Below are positions 50,744-61,966 of a DNA stretch of 64,000 bases, one piece after another. This DNA comes from Manduca sexta. Lineage: Eukaryota; Arthropoda; Insecta; Lepidoptera; Sphingidae. The notes beneath the pieces were generated by a model, which was not told where the DNA came from, made no database searches, and was given only the letters and a program-made list of their open reading frames with translations. The position numbers and the translations under genes are program-made. Positions within the stretch are counted from its first letter, which is position 1. The number at the start of each line of letters is the position of its first letter. The stretch covers positions 7,275,826 through 7,339,825 of the forward strand of contig NC_051140.1 in NCBI RefSeq assembly GCF_014839805.1, given 5' to 3'.

Positions 50744-50837
50744 AAACGCGCGGTACAAACAAATATATTTTTTTCGCGGCATTCCCATGCAATGCGTCAA
50801 GCGTTTGTCATCTGAACGGGCCTATATTATCATCCAC

Positions 50838-51205
50838 AATTTTATTTATTTATTTACTTCAGGTAACAAAGGACCCATAACAAAATTTACACCTATAGTA
50901 CAATATTTAATACACATGTTTAACTATTTTTTTTATTATTTATCGCTAGATATAGATAATTATTGTATAATGACATACAAACCGTATTGATCAGCAACAT
51001 TGTTTTATTATGCATCAAGCCTGGCTGTTCAAACACACCTTTGCCTAGTTTAAAAAGAACCAGCCCGCTACACGCTATCAGCGGGACCACACATGTCACA
51101 GTCGGCATTGGAACTTCATCCGAGGATCGATTCCAGCAGTCAACGGCTTTTATTCCGATCCTTTGTACTTTTTCATCTCGCGAGGATTAACTAAACTTCA
51201 GCGGG
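50838..51205 (-). mobile_element. Probable LINE 3' end, reverse
   Basis: On the minus strand a G+C-richer body ends in (AAAT)n (plus strand ttttatttatttatttac at 50841), the usual tail of a truncated non-LTR insertion. Short open frames in the body lack a recognisable domain. Confidence 0.4.
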
Positions 51206-51490
51206 CCGCGGCGACCGTTCCCCTTCCATTTCTTATTAGTTTTCCTTTTGTTTGTGCTTTGGTTTAATTTTTTTGGTTGTGCAATCGTTGTGTGACATTG
51301 TGTTTTGTTTCTTAGGGTTAAGACGATAGGGGTCAAGGGTTGACAGAACTATTTGGGTGTAAATATGCCTATTCATAAATAAATAAATAAGGGGATATTT
51401 AATGTAATTCGAAGATTTTAAATGCAGTAGAATTACAATTGTATTTATAGTTGTATTGTTATTTTGTTTGGTTGGCCCACAGATGCCTAT

Positions 51491-51494
<4 letters not shown>

Positions 51495-51527
<33 letters not shown>
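51495..51527. repeat. (AT)n microsatellite
   Basis: About 16 uninterrupted AT units. It creates a false low-complexity open frame on the minus strand. Confidence 0.95.
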
Positions 51528-51532
<5 letters not shown>

Positions 51533-51952
51533 TATAAAATAAATAATGAAATAGATAGTGCGTCCTAACATATAACATATAATCTGTCATTAATTATCTA
51601 ATGTTATATCAATATAATAGCTGAGGAACAATAGCATTTCAGGTTACAAAATTAAGCTTTAAAAATGAAACCAGTATAAACTTGGATTTGCAATACTCCA
51701 TAAAAAGTTCTGTGTTATACATTTTCCAACCCCCATGTATTTCCCTATGTTCTAAAGATACTGTTATCAGTCGGACACAGAGAATAAAGTGTAAACCGAT
51801 TGTGTGGGGCGGATACGGAGTGCGAGATAGCGGGTCCAAAGAACGTACCGATAACGGTATTTCGATAAATTCAGAGCTATAGGGGCTCTGATACAAATAT
51901 TGAAGAATTGATGTATGCATTTTGAATGATATTACATTTAATATCTACTATA

Positions 51953-51982
51953 CTACAGATCAATTCATTAATTGATCTGTAG
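51953..51982. repeat. Short inverted repeat CTACAGATCAATT
   Basis: Perfect 13-bp arms (51953-51965 and 51970-51982) with a 4-bp spacer. Not placed as a terminator, since no gene points into it. Confidence 0.6.
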
Positions 51983-52159
51983 AATGTCTTATAAAAACAC
52001 GTATAAACGCGATTTCATATGTTACTCAACACGTAACCGGTAGTGTGAAACATATCTTCTGCTGCTTGTTTAGTTAGGGTAAAAGTCCCACTTTATTTCC
52101 TTGGGACAAAAATTCGGCTATATTTAAAAATGCTAAATATTTGTTAGTAAATATAGACT

Positions 52160-52260
52160 GTAGGGCTCAGTAACTTGCTGGATGTAAGACCTTTCCGGAG
52201 ATCTTTGGAGGAGCTCTATGTTTAAACTTCAACAGTGGACTTTCTATAGTCGATGTAGGT
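52160..52260 (+). pseudogene. Degraded LINE C-terminal fragment 2
   Basis: One plus frame reads TCWM, stop, DLSGDLWRSSMFKLQQWTFYSR, similar to the RTE/jockey-type C-terminal pattern W-M-x-x-A-x-D-R-x-x-W-R-S-L...VQQWT. Broken by a stop. Confidence 0.4.
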
Positions 52261-53324
52261 ATCCTTATATATTGAATACGAAAATATTTTTTGTACTAAT
52301 TCCGTTATCAAAATACTGTAACTAATCTGGATAGTAATAAATGCTGACAAAACCATAGAGAATTTCCCACCAATACCTTACGATACAGATCGGAGTATGA
52401 ATGTTTATTGAAACGGAGCCGAGTCTGCACACATTTTGTCATGCAGATACGTATCGCGGCAGATATCTCGCCGGACGACGGCAATTGCGCCTCTGGTCAT
52501 ACCAACAACCCGGCAATCGACCGATTTAGATTTAGATTACTGGCTCGTTTATATACTTTATACATATTTCTGCTATTCTCATGCCATTTGTTGGTTAGTA
52601 ACGCATAAATAGCGTTGCAATTTTGGCATAATAATTAAATATGTCCTGAATCAAGCTGAGGTTAATTTGTCCTAGAAAAATGCACACTGTATTTTATCAT
52701 CAAATACAAAGTGACTTTAGTTTGAACCTGATGTCACCCAAAGAGAAAAACTTCATGACTAGGGGCCGTAACCGATACGGCTTTCTTTCAGGTCACGACA
52801 GACGACGCTTATAAATTTAATTTCTATTCATATTTTTGTTTTCTATTAGCGTAAACGATTGTAAAGAAGTCTTGACTACGGTCCCTGAAGTTGACTAGGA
52901 TTATGTGAGCTTGTCTTTCTGGACCTGGACACTGGAATATGGCCCTTCGGAACGCACTATTATACCGTGGTCGCTCTCCAGTTAGGTACATAATACATCT
53001 TAATCTTAAATACATAACATATCTATAAGTTATCTAGATTAAATTATAAGTACAAAATAAACTTTTATCCTTAATTAACAAAGTGTAGGTTATATTTTCG
53101 CAAATGTCGCAGCCGCATGCCACGTGTGGCAGCACCCGAGTGCCGGAGGTGGCAATCGTCGGTGTATGAATGTGTAAATGGCATTCTGTCGTTGTTCTCT
53201 AAAGGTTTGACATTTGCACTTTGGCGGTGAAAACTATTAGTGCATATTTAGACTGGAAAATAAAGGGTATATTTTGTATTCTTTTCTTTTATTAGTGGTA
53301 CGGTTAAGTTGTCCTACACGTGAT

Positions 53325-53415
53325 GATAAGTGGAGCGCGGTCCAATGGAATGTCGAACGACGACAGATGATTACCACTTGGCAGTCGATACAATTATGCC
53401 GGCCTGTTGGAACCG
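53325..53415 (-). mobile_element. LINE/SINE 3' fragment, family 1, reverse
   Basis: tggagcgcggtccaatggaa, cgacgacagatgattaccac, cagtcgatacaattatgccg, gcctgttgg correspond, reversed, to about 9608-9690 of the copy at 9400-9735. Confidence 0.6.
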
Positions 53416-53530
53416 TATCATATCATAAGACGGAATACGCACCGCGATAAGTGGTTGCACCAGTTTCGCCTCTGTCTACTCCTTCAGGAATAAAAGGCGT
53501 AAGCGATGTATGTAACTTATATTAATCCAG
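53416..53530 (+). mobile_element. tRNA-related SINE 3' half
   Basis: tatcatatcataagacggaa, tacgcaccgcgataagtggt, tgcaccagtttcgcctctgt, ctactccttcaggaataaaa. It lacks the tRNA-like 5' half and abuts the family 1 fragment directly. Confidence 0.65.
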
Positions 53531-55426
53531 AACTGATTTTATATGCATGTCTCTTCATCCGAATTGGTTGAGCGGAACAATTTTACTATTAACAAACCAG
53601 AACTGGTTCTATACGCCTGTACAAACTTCATTCGATTTAATTCAGCGAATCATAGTTTCATTATAAAATACAAACATTTATACTTTTAGTAATTGTAGGT
53701 TAGAATAAATGTTAAACAAACAACACAACAGGTGAAAAGTCCTCTAAAACAACATGACATTTTACACCATTCGTTTGTGTACACTAAACTAAAACATTGT
53801 TTACGCTGTCAACAAAACGCACAACGAATTCCGTTCCGATAATATCAATTTAACAAATGGATACATTGTATCGGAATCCATATCGTCACGTGGAACAAGT
53901 TTAATTTGAATTTAAAACAAAAATTCGTTCAAAGGCGATCTCAAACTCCCCGGCGAGCTCTAATCCTTGGTAAAGAGAGGGTGATATCAATGGGAACCGG
54001 TCCTACACTGGATACTATGTAACGCCTACGGTAAGCTTGGATCCATTGCTTGACACGATACGTCGCGTCAGTAATCTGTATGAATAAAAATCAGTTGCCA
54101 TATGTGTGTAATAGCATCACTTGGGTACTGCTCGACCGAGTTGACTGATTTCTTTCTGCTATTCTAATTACCAGGATAAGGTTTGTATTGAAGGAAAAAT
54201 CAACAGAAAAATATTGTAATTTGGGTTGTATTTTTGTATATTTTTTTTCATACATGCCATTCTGATATGACCTAACTGATTACAATGAAAATTTTTGTGA
54301 GAGTTCAGTTACTTCCAGCCATAGGAGTCAGAGGAGCCAGAGTCATAGGAGAATTTTGGACTCGATAGGTGGTGCTGTTGTTGAGATTGAAAGATAAAAC
54401 GTAGTTTACATAAAAGACGATCTATGTAGAAGGTGATCTGCGGCAGGACAGGCAGGACGTCTGCTGGGAAATTAGGGATCTATTGATTTAGGCGCTGTGG
54501 AGACTATGCACAGTATAATAACGAGTTATTTGAAGTAGACTCGCCTTTTCGGCCAAGAAAAGAAATAAGGTCAGTGTGTAGTCTAAGATACTTATCCATA
54601 ATAACAGCAGAAATAGGTAGACAATATAAATTGTTTACGTAACACATGACAGTTGTAGTACTCCAGCTATTTCACTAAGTTATTATTTATTTATTTATTA
54701 TTTATACATATATAACACTGACGGAACGTTGTAATAGAATATTATGCCGTACGTAATCCAACATTGGGAACACAGTGCGGCCGCCGGCATATCGTTCTCG
54801 TCAAATATTTTCGTGTACTCGCGCCGATATTTTGTTTTTGTTTCTTCAACGAATTACCACGTGAAAATTTCGTATACGTTGAAAATTAATTTGACATCCC
54901 TCCTTTTGTTCCCTTGATATACTTACGTTGGAATACTGTATCCATTACAGGACAGATGTTTGCGTCTCTAATGGATAAAGGCAATACTTTGCCATTGTAG
55001 AGATAATTTTTGTAATTTTTATTATCTGTAGTTAAAATTAAATTAATATTTTCTTAAATAAATCAAACCGATTTTAGAAATAATATGTTATATTAACATA
55101 GCCTTACTGTTCTATAGTACCATCAGGTGATCTGTTACTTTAATTTTGCATATTCAAACAGACAGGGTCGTAAACAAAAGTTGTTAAATATAATACAATG
55201 AAATAACAACGTTTCACCTTACTCCTGAACAGCGGTGCAATGTTCGTCGCTATTTCCGACATGGAAAGGGCTGTATTGCCATATTGGGTCCAATCGCATC
55301 CGAGCAAATCATATTTATCATTATCCAACTTGAGAATTGACTTGGACCTCAAGGAGTTTGAAGCCGGCGTAGTAGAGAATATTCAAAGTGTAGTAAGGTA
55401 TTATTACAATGTACTAGATAGTGATA
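53531..55426. other. No gene seen (about 1.9 kb)
   Basis: AT-rich. Opposed open frames at 55140-55352 (minus) and from 55240 (plus) have no recognisable domain. The latter runs into the SINE. Confidence 0.45.
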
Positions 55427-55670
55427 ATGACTGCCTCGGTGGCGTAGTTGTTTTAGGGTACGACTGTAGTGTTGAGGTCTCGGGTTCGATGCCCGGGTGG
55501 GTAGTGATATTGGATTTTCTATTGTATCAGCCCGGACTCTGGAATTAGTGACAGAGGTGGCGATAAGGTCGACTCTTATCACATCATGGGACGGAATACA
55601 CACGGCGGAAAATGGGAGCACCAGTTGCGCCTTTGCATACTTACAGAGAGGATGTTTGTACTTGTTGGTC
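55427..55670 (+). mobile_element. tRNA-related SINE copy, near full length
   Basis: Full layout: atgactgcctcggtggcgta (A-box region), gaggtctcgggttcgatgcc (B box GGTTCGATGCC), tcagcccggactctggaatt, ggcgataaggtcgactctta, tcacatcatgggacggaata, cagttgcgcctttgcatact. The best-preserved copy in the window. Confidence 0.85.
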
Positions 55671-55741
55671 TAGTATGTGAGTATATGAGTGTCTATGTGT
55701 AGTAGTGTATGTGAGTGTCCAATTTTACACACAGACATACA

Positions 55742-55813
55742 CATAATATCATGCATTTATCTCTGAAGAGGTATGCAGACGCGCGACCAGGGCACCTACT
55801 TTTCTGTCTAATT
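55742..55813 (-). mobile_element. tRNA-related SINE 3' fragment, reverse
   Basis: ctctgaagaggtatgcagac, gcgcgaccagggcacctact, tttctgtc mirror the SINE 3' end, 70 bp from the plus copy and facing it. Confidence 0.6.
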
Positions 55814-56349
55814 TTGTCGGTAAGCAATAGTGTGTTAGTATTGTGTAGTCTGTCCAAATCCAATGTCTTAGAACCATATAGGTCATTTTATGCACGTGGA
55901 CCCACTACATAGTAATTATAACACTAGGTAGATCTAATTCAATATAACAATTATGTTATTAATTATATAATTAGTGATTAAAGGTGCTCATTGCTGGGAC
56001 TATTGCTCCAGGTCTGTTTTATCTATACTAATGGGAATCTAAATTATTTATTTTTACTCATTATAGGTTATTTTTATTGTAGGAACGGACTTTATACGGA
56101 CGGTAGAGCAAGTTACTTTTTTAATATAATGAATGAAGTCAAACATTAGATTTATTACTCCGTTGTGAGAATATCTTGCGCTGTTGATTTATTGCCCAAC
56201 TAAATACTTGAGAAGTCTGCACAAGTTTTAGATTTTATGAATAATATTCAAACTGTATTTGTAAAGTTATTTATATGATTAAAGTATTGATTTTACATCA
56301 CTTTAAGGGTACCTAATAGAGTTGATTTAAATATAATTATAATAATGAT

Positions 56350-56430
56350 ATGTTGTTTATACGAATGTTAGACAATAGACATAGGAAAAACTAATTTTCG
56401 GATTTTTTCGCAGGATTTTATATTTTCATT
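56350..56430 (+). repeat. R2 repeat fragment
   Basis: ttgtttatacgaatgttaga, aaaactaattttcggatttt, ttcgcaggattttatatttt. Confidence 0.5.
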
Positions 56431-57329
56431 TTCTCCTTAGACACAAAATTAAAGCATAATTTTATCGCCATCTGGCGATAAAATTAGAAAATTTATTTTA
56501 TTTCGATATAGTTTTAATATCAATATTTATAAATAGTTATTTAAATTTCTTTTCCACATAGTTAAGTAAGCTAATTAAACGATTGTAACTTGTATAATAA
56601 ATTAAAACGTTTATAGACGAATTTAATACAATATTTAGCACACGAAAAGTGATCATGTTGGTGTAGAGAATATTGTAGCAATGATATTACTATTATACAT
56701 TTTCTACTGCGTATTATTTATATACTATATCTTAACTCAAGTACTATATGTAGGAAGGTATTACATACGTTTCTTACGCTTTATGAATTACGCAAAAACG
56801 ATACTACATCGATTCCACCAAGTCTCGAGATATTCGCGCGTATCTCACTCAGAAAAATGTTGGTAAATGCGAAAAAACGTTGCGAAATCGTCGTGCAAAT
56901 AACTCTGAGGGCCGTCATAAGGCTGTATTGAGCAGAGACCGGGACTGGCCGGGCCTGATAGCTTAATCCCGGGATTTTTATCTTGCGTGCGGTCGCCCCA
57001 AGTCTGCGGGGAAGGGGTCCGCAAATTTGTCTGTGTGTTTAGATTTAATTATTCTCAATGTAAATTATTTCAGGGATTATATGCTCGACATGAGTGACTT
57101 CTTTATGCTGCGGTTCTGAATACATTTAGTCGAGTTATTTTGAAGTGATTTCGGTTTTCGCAATTTTGGGTGATATTTTAGAATGTGGTTCGTTAAAAAG
57201 TATTTATTTTTATAAATAATCCAGATTTTTTTTTGATCGGACTATAATATTACATAATACGTCTACATATGCAAGTGAATATGAGAGACGTAATGTCGCG
57301 TGGCGGAAATGAGCTATTTGGATTAGGTC
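56431..57329. other. No gene seen (about 0.9 kb)
   Basis: AT-rich with a G+C-richer block at about 56905-57020 (gccgggcctgatagc...gtgcggtcgccccaag) that I cannot assign. Confidence 0.4.
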
Positions 57330-57535
57330 TATCTAAATCACACTTGAGGAGTCTAACGGTGAAGGAAAACATCGTGAGGAAACCTGTATACCTAAGAAGT
57401 TCTCTATAGGAATTTCGAGAGTGTGTGAAGTCTACCAATCCGCACTAGGCCAGCGTGGTGGACTAAAACCTAATCCCTCTCAGTAGTAGAAGAGGCCTGT
57501 CTCCACCAGTGGGACAGTATATAATATAGGGCTGA
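57330..57535 (+). repeat. R1 interspersed repeat copy 3
   Basis: ggtgaaggaaaacatcgtga, ggaaacctgtatacctaaga, gtgaagtctaccaatccgca, ctaggccagcgtggtggact, agtagaagaggcctgtctcc, then agggctgatatta. Well preserved. Confidence 0.8.
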
Positions 57536-57659
57536 TATTATTAAATACTTGAGGACCAGTTGAAAAATAATATGATAAGATATCTAGTGAGATGCAAGGA
57601 TGATTTGACTAAAATTAAAAAGTAGTATGTTGGTGTCTTCAAAAGAGAACGTGAATTAA

Positions 57660-57925
57660 AGACATATATTCATACCTTTTACCTTCGAAGACTTAGGCAA
57701 ACGCGCAACTGGTGTACCCACTTTACGCTGTGTGTATTCCGTCCCATACTGTGATTGGGGGCGAACCTATCGCCAAATCGAGAACAAATTTCAGACTCCA
57801 AGCCTGATATTCAGTGGAAAAATTCAATATCATTTGCCTGGCTGGACCCAATTGGACAAACTCAGCAATGCGTTCGTACCGTAATGCTACGTTAACTACG
57901 CCACCAAGGAAGGCAATGGTAGAAA
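57660..57925 (-). mobile_element. tRNA-related SINE copy, reverse
   Basis: Reverse of the SINE layout: accttttaccttcgaagact, aactggtgtacccactttac, gtgtattccgtcccatactg, gcgaacctatcgccaaatcg, ccaagcctgatattcagtgg, ggctggacccaattggacaa (B-box region, decayed), ctacgccaccaaggaaggca. Confidence 0.8.
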
Positions 57926-58394
57926 ATTTGATAAAATAAATTATCTATGAACAGGGTATCCAAGATATTTATGAATGTGACAAAGACATACGAGACGTGA
58001 CGCGAGCGCTTTATGGTGTTTCAATCGAACTTAAATGATTCAACATGATGGTCAGACCCTATTCTGAATATCAGAATAAAGTCGAAATCACACAGTTCGG
58101 AGAGGTTCGCGGCGGGATTCCAGTCTAAGCCGGCGTGAGAAGGAGAAATCCGATAACCCTTACCACCCTTACCTTTACATACCAGCCTCAGCTAGGGGTT
58201 GATACGGAATCTTAAACTACTTTGAAAAATGAAAAATTCAAACAAAAATTAAACGATGTAAAATTGTTTTATCTTTTTGTACTTGAACAAGGTAATAATT
58301 GAAGCTTGGACTGTTTACTAATTAATGATTCCAAGGGGACTCAAAGTTACAGTTACGTTTTTAAATTAGGTAAGTTACCTAGGCCATAAATAAT

Positions 58395-58550
58395 GGTCTT
58401 GATTGCTTATGTTTACATGAATGTTAGATATCGAAATATAATTGAGTCCGCCCCGTGATCATGACATCTGCAAAGTCTTGGAAACGCCGCAGAAAATTAA
58501 AATATAAAAAACCGCGATAAAAACCGAAAACCAGTTTTAATTTAATAAAC
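58395..58550. repeat. R2 repeat, copy with opposed halves
   Basis: The left part (gcttatgtttacatgaatgt) is in forward orientation. The right part (ccccgtgatcatgacatctg, caaagtcttggaaacgccgc, aaccgcgataaaaaccgaaa) is in reverse. It is either a palindromic full-length form or an inverted composite. Confidence 0.65.
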
Positions 58551-58564
58551 ACAATCTATATCTA

Positions 58565-58700
58565 GGAATTTTGTGGGTGTGTGAAGTCTACCAATCCGCA
58601 CTAGACCAGCGTGGTGGACTAAGGCCTAATACCTCTCAGTAGTTGAGGAGGCCCGTGTCCAGCAGAGGGACAGTAGTATAGTACAGGGTTGATAATATTA
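58565..58700 (+). repeat. R1 interspersed repeat copy 4
   Basis: gtgaagtctaccaatccgca, ctagaccagcgtggtggact, aaggcctaatacctctcagt, agttgaggaggcccgtgtcc. It begins directly after the R2 copy. Confidence 0.8.
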
Positions 58701-59436
58701 TAAATATGATCTAATGTCTACTTACCTAATCAGCTCATATAGAAGTAATATTTTTAATAATTAAAGCTTTGAAGTTTATAATCCCTATTATTTCAGCATT
58801 CTCTAAAAAATCATGTGACTACTATGTATAAATATATGAAACATAAAAGTTTTAATTGTATAAATTTCTACCGAAATAGATACTTGAACAAAACGATCGT
58901 CAGTTACCAGAGTACACTTCAATTTAAAAAAAACCGACGCCGACCCATGACGCGAGTTTTGAAAAAAATGTTTCCGGCAAAGAAATATATTTCGCACAAA
59001 TTGAATAGCGATATGTATAAATGGCAAACGTTTCATGCTCCAAGCATTTTTATTTAGTTTTTCAAAACTCTTTTTGTACAACCGTGTTATGTGAATTTTA
59101 TTTTTTGTCGTCGCAATAATACTTTTTGTCCATTACTCGCCGTGTGACCGATTGAACCCTATCTCAGTAACCCCTTTCCGGGGCGAATTTCCAAAAAATC
59201 TTTCATAGAGCTCCCCTATGTTGTACAAGGAGGTTGTGTGCGAATTTAGACGCGTCTTGGGCGTTGTCAGTAAGTATTGTTAAATATAATGTATTTACAA
59301 TGATATTAGTTTCTTTATTTAATAATCAATCCCCTTAACAAACTTGGACTTTTCAACGATCATAATCGTTTACCCACTCGACTTGTATATGGTGTTAATA
59401 ATTCTGCTATCTAAATCTTATTTCTTATCTTATCTT
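58701..59436. other. No gene seen (about 0.7 kb)
   Basis: Two opposed open frames at 58803-59081 lack any domain. The G+C-richer block at 59140-59270 is unassigned. Confidence 0.4.
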
Positions 59437-59600
59437 ACTAATATAAATGCGAATATGTGTGAAAATCTTTGGATGTTAAAATAAATCACAACAACCGCTG
59501 TATAGATTGGTATGAAATTTGCCGATAGAACATGTACTGGATTACCATATTGGCTCTTTTTTATTGCGATCATTTGTTCCCGTGGAATATCTTAAAATTT
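59437..59600 (+). mobile_element. Diverged Helitron-like fragment
   Basis: ttactaatataaatgcgaat, gattggtatgaaatttgccg and a following gattaccatattggctc resemble the left and middle part of Lep1-type elements. No CTAG end found. Confidence 0.4.
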
Positions 59601-60110
59601 TACTCTGATTTTTAAGCAGATGAGCGTTGGCGTCATTTTTATAGCGCTAGGGTATGGTAATAACTATAGTAGATTAGAGATCTTCATAGCGGTAAAGGCT
59701 TATCAGGCATATGAAGCCGCTGGCAACCCCTATTAGTCCATAAATAACAGAGAAATATTAATTTACCGTCAAAAAACACAAACGGTTGGTAAGAATATTA
59801 CAACAGTCCTGATGGTAAACGTTTACCCTATACAGCTATAACGCAATGATTTCATTGAAGCCCCCAGACATTAAGCATACGAGTAAAACTAACGCGATTG
59901 AAAACGCCCCTACCAATTGCACACGTTGAGGTAAACATACGGCGGATCGGCGTCGGATCAGTGAGTCGGCGTGACAAATTGATTGGGTTAATAGCGTTCG
60001 CTGTCGGCCCGGGTGATAATTAAACGAGACGTATTGGTCGCAGCCCCTACCTTGGGTTCCTGTATCTCACTTCACATAGGTGTAAAATTGGTCTTTCTTG
60101 ATTAACTATA
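59601..60110. other. No gene seen
   Basis: AT-rich, moderately G+C-richer at 59930-60060. Nothing recognised. Confidence 0.45.
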
Positions 60111-60148
60111 GTAACGATACTAGTATCGTTACATAAAGCTAGCTTTAT
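60111..60148. repeat. Two adjacent perfect palindromes
   Basis: 60111-60132 is a perfect 22-bp palindrome (half-site GTAACGATACT). 60133-60148 is a perfect 16-bp palindrome (half-site ATAAAGCT). They touch without spacer and the second overlaps the left end of an R2 repeat. Confidence 0.9.
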
Positions 60149-60305
60149 GTTTACGCGAATGTTAGATATTCAAATTAAACTCTTTTTCGGATTTTATCGT
60201 GGTTTATATATTTTAATTTTCTCTCGATATATCGAAGATTTTGCAGCCTTCATGGTAACGGGGAGGTCTGGTGTTGGTCATCCGCAAAGTAAAAGTTACA
60301 ATATC
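60140..60305 (+). repeat. R2 interspersed repeat
   Basis: ctttatgtttacgcgaatgt, tctttttcggattttatcgt, ttttctctcgatatatcgaa, gattttgcagccttcatggt, gtctggtgttggtcatccgc. Confidence 0.7.
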
Positions 60306-61041
60306 TATAATAAAAATTGTTGATATTAAAACAAAACTTTTATAAATTCTATCTAGTGACAAAGGTTAATGCGGCAAGAGGTTGGATGTGAGGTAATCTG
60401 GTAAAGGCATCTGTCATATTGTGGAGGAATGAGGTTGATAGATTGTACTAGTGAGTACGTAGAAAGAGTAAACTCCTCAAGATTTTATATTTTAAGAGGT
60501 ACATAAAAAGTAAGATGTCTTTGTAGAACGTGTTATAATTATTTACTTATTTTACTAATAATATTTGCTAGAATTAGCTCCTGGCTGCCTTTACGTGAGA
60601 TTTCGTGGAATAAAACCTCCACTAACACTTTGAAGGGATGAAAGTAGCTTGATGTTAATCCTAGAGTTCTTTGTGCTCGATTTTATCTCAATACCTTTTA
60701 TGCTTTATGCATTTATTTGCAACTAACGTCTAAATATGTAAACATCACTAACTTTTATATTGCATGTTATTTTGACACTGTGATAAAAAATTAAACTACA
60801 TTCGTCCTTACCTTTGCTAATATTGTGCCAAAAATCATCCACGAATAACGAATATTTACACCAAAAATCCCTTTGTTTCAGATTTTTTATCATTTTGTAA
60901 CTTAGTGCGAATATGGCGTGTGCGTGAGAGTATTTCTATCTGAAAGTGTGAAATTTCCGCTGCGATAAATTTTCTTACAGCAGTAGTAATGGCATTAGGG
61001 TATTTAAATTAAAAATATTAATTTTGTTCGAAACTTACAGT
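60306..61041. other. No gene seen (about 0.7 kb)
   Basis: AT-rich, no recognised element. Confidence 0.5.
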
Positions 61042-61315
61042 TTAAGGTTATAGCTTAAGGTCCATTTTTCATACATTTTGTTTCACCTTTAATCTGGGTA
61101 ACTAAACAAGTATTGACAAGTAAAGAATTTAAATTCACGTCTAGTTAGTGATCAGTTCTCGCAGTTGAAAGAAAAACGTAAAAATAATTAATATGCATGG
61201 ATATTTCGGCCTTTAAAATTTCGTCGTATTAATTTTTAAAGTTAGTAGTAGTTAGTTACCCAGATTAAAGGTGAAACAAAATGTATGAAAAATGGACCTT
61301 AAGCTATAACCTTAA
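61042..61315. mobile_element. TTAA-bounded palindromic MITE, 64-bp perfect inverted repeats
   Basis: Arms 61042-61105 and 61252-61315 are exact reverse complements over 64 bp, with a 146-bp AT-rich centre. Both arms begin and end at TTAA, consistent with TTAA target choice (piggyBac-type). The outer flanks show no further match. No open frame. Perfect arm identity suggests recent insertion or arm conversion. Confidence 0.85.
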
Positions 61316-61739
61316 TATTTAACATTTACAGTTCGAATAACTTCTCATAGTGCTATATTAAAAAAAATAAGTATGTAGTTTCATTTAGTGAATTAAAGTC
61401 AAAATGACCCTATACATAGCCTTTATAACATTAATACGACGGACAAATATGTATATTCAACAATATTGATTTCTGTTTTCATTAATTATATGTTAATTAA
61501 CGATAAAGTAGCAAACAATATATCAGCGGATACAATTACTCCGAGGCAGAAATTTAATCTTTATTACCTTACAAATGCCAAACATTCGCGAGATTTTTAC
61601 GTGATCTTTAGATATCGGCATTTTGAGGCTTCATGTATTCGTAGAGAACGTATACTATAATATTACAATCAAATAAAATAAGCACATCAATACAATCAAC
61701 AGTGAAATGCTCAACTAAAATTATGATAGAAAAAATTAA
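61316..61739. other. No gene seen
   Basis: AT-rich. A 64-codon plus frame (61466-61660) has no domain. Confidence 0.45.
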
Positions 61740-61966
61740 TCTATACATATAAAAATGAATCTCTATTTCCTTTGGTCAACGCATCACGCGTGCACTGCTG
61801 GACCGATTTCACTATTTTTTTTGTTGTGTTTGTTATTGTTGGGAGAAGGATCTTATGAAAGAAAATATTAAGGAAGTTTCAAAGTTCAATGTTAATTTCA
61901 GCGATTGACAGAATGCGCGCTGCAAATTCATAGTTAAGACGGGACAACGTCTGTCGGGTCAGCTAA
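61740..61966 (+). mobile_element. Helitron-like element, fourth subfamily, 227 bp
   Basis: Starts A61739|TCTATACATATAAAAATG, has atctctatttcctttggtca, catcacgcgtgcactgctgg, gattgacagaatgcgcgctg, caaattcatagttaagacgg, gacaacgtctgtcgggtcag and ends CTAA|T61967, fitting the CTRR rule. Confidence 0.75.

Larger units (their letters stand above)
51528..53324. other. No gene seen (about 1.8 kb)
   Basis: Includes a 13-bp-arm hairpin (51953-51982) and a LINE relic (52160-52260). Other short open frames are not recognisable. Confidence 0.5.

Noticed and set aside
51236..51571. 111-codon minus-strand open frame
   Set aside because: Built on the (AT)n microsatellite and AT-rich flanks.
55140..55548. 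Open frames on both strands near 55.3 kb
   Set aside because: No recognisable protein. The plus frame reads into a SINE.
58366..58380. Plus-strand TTAG/GTAAGT resembling a ratchet point
   Set aside because: Weak pyrimidine tract, the donor is part of a palindrome (ggtaagttacc), and no plus-strand gene is present.
58716..58732. Minus-strand TTAG/GTAAGT resembling a ratchet point
   Set aside because: The preceding sequence is purine-rich, so a functional acceptor is unlikely.
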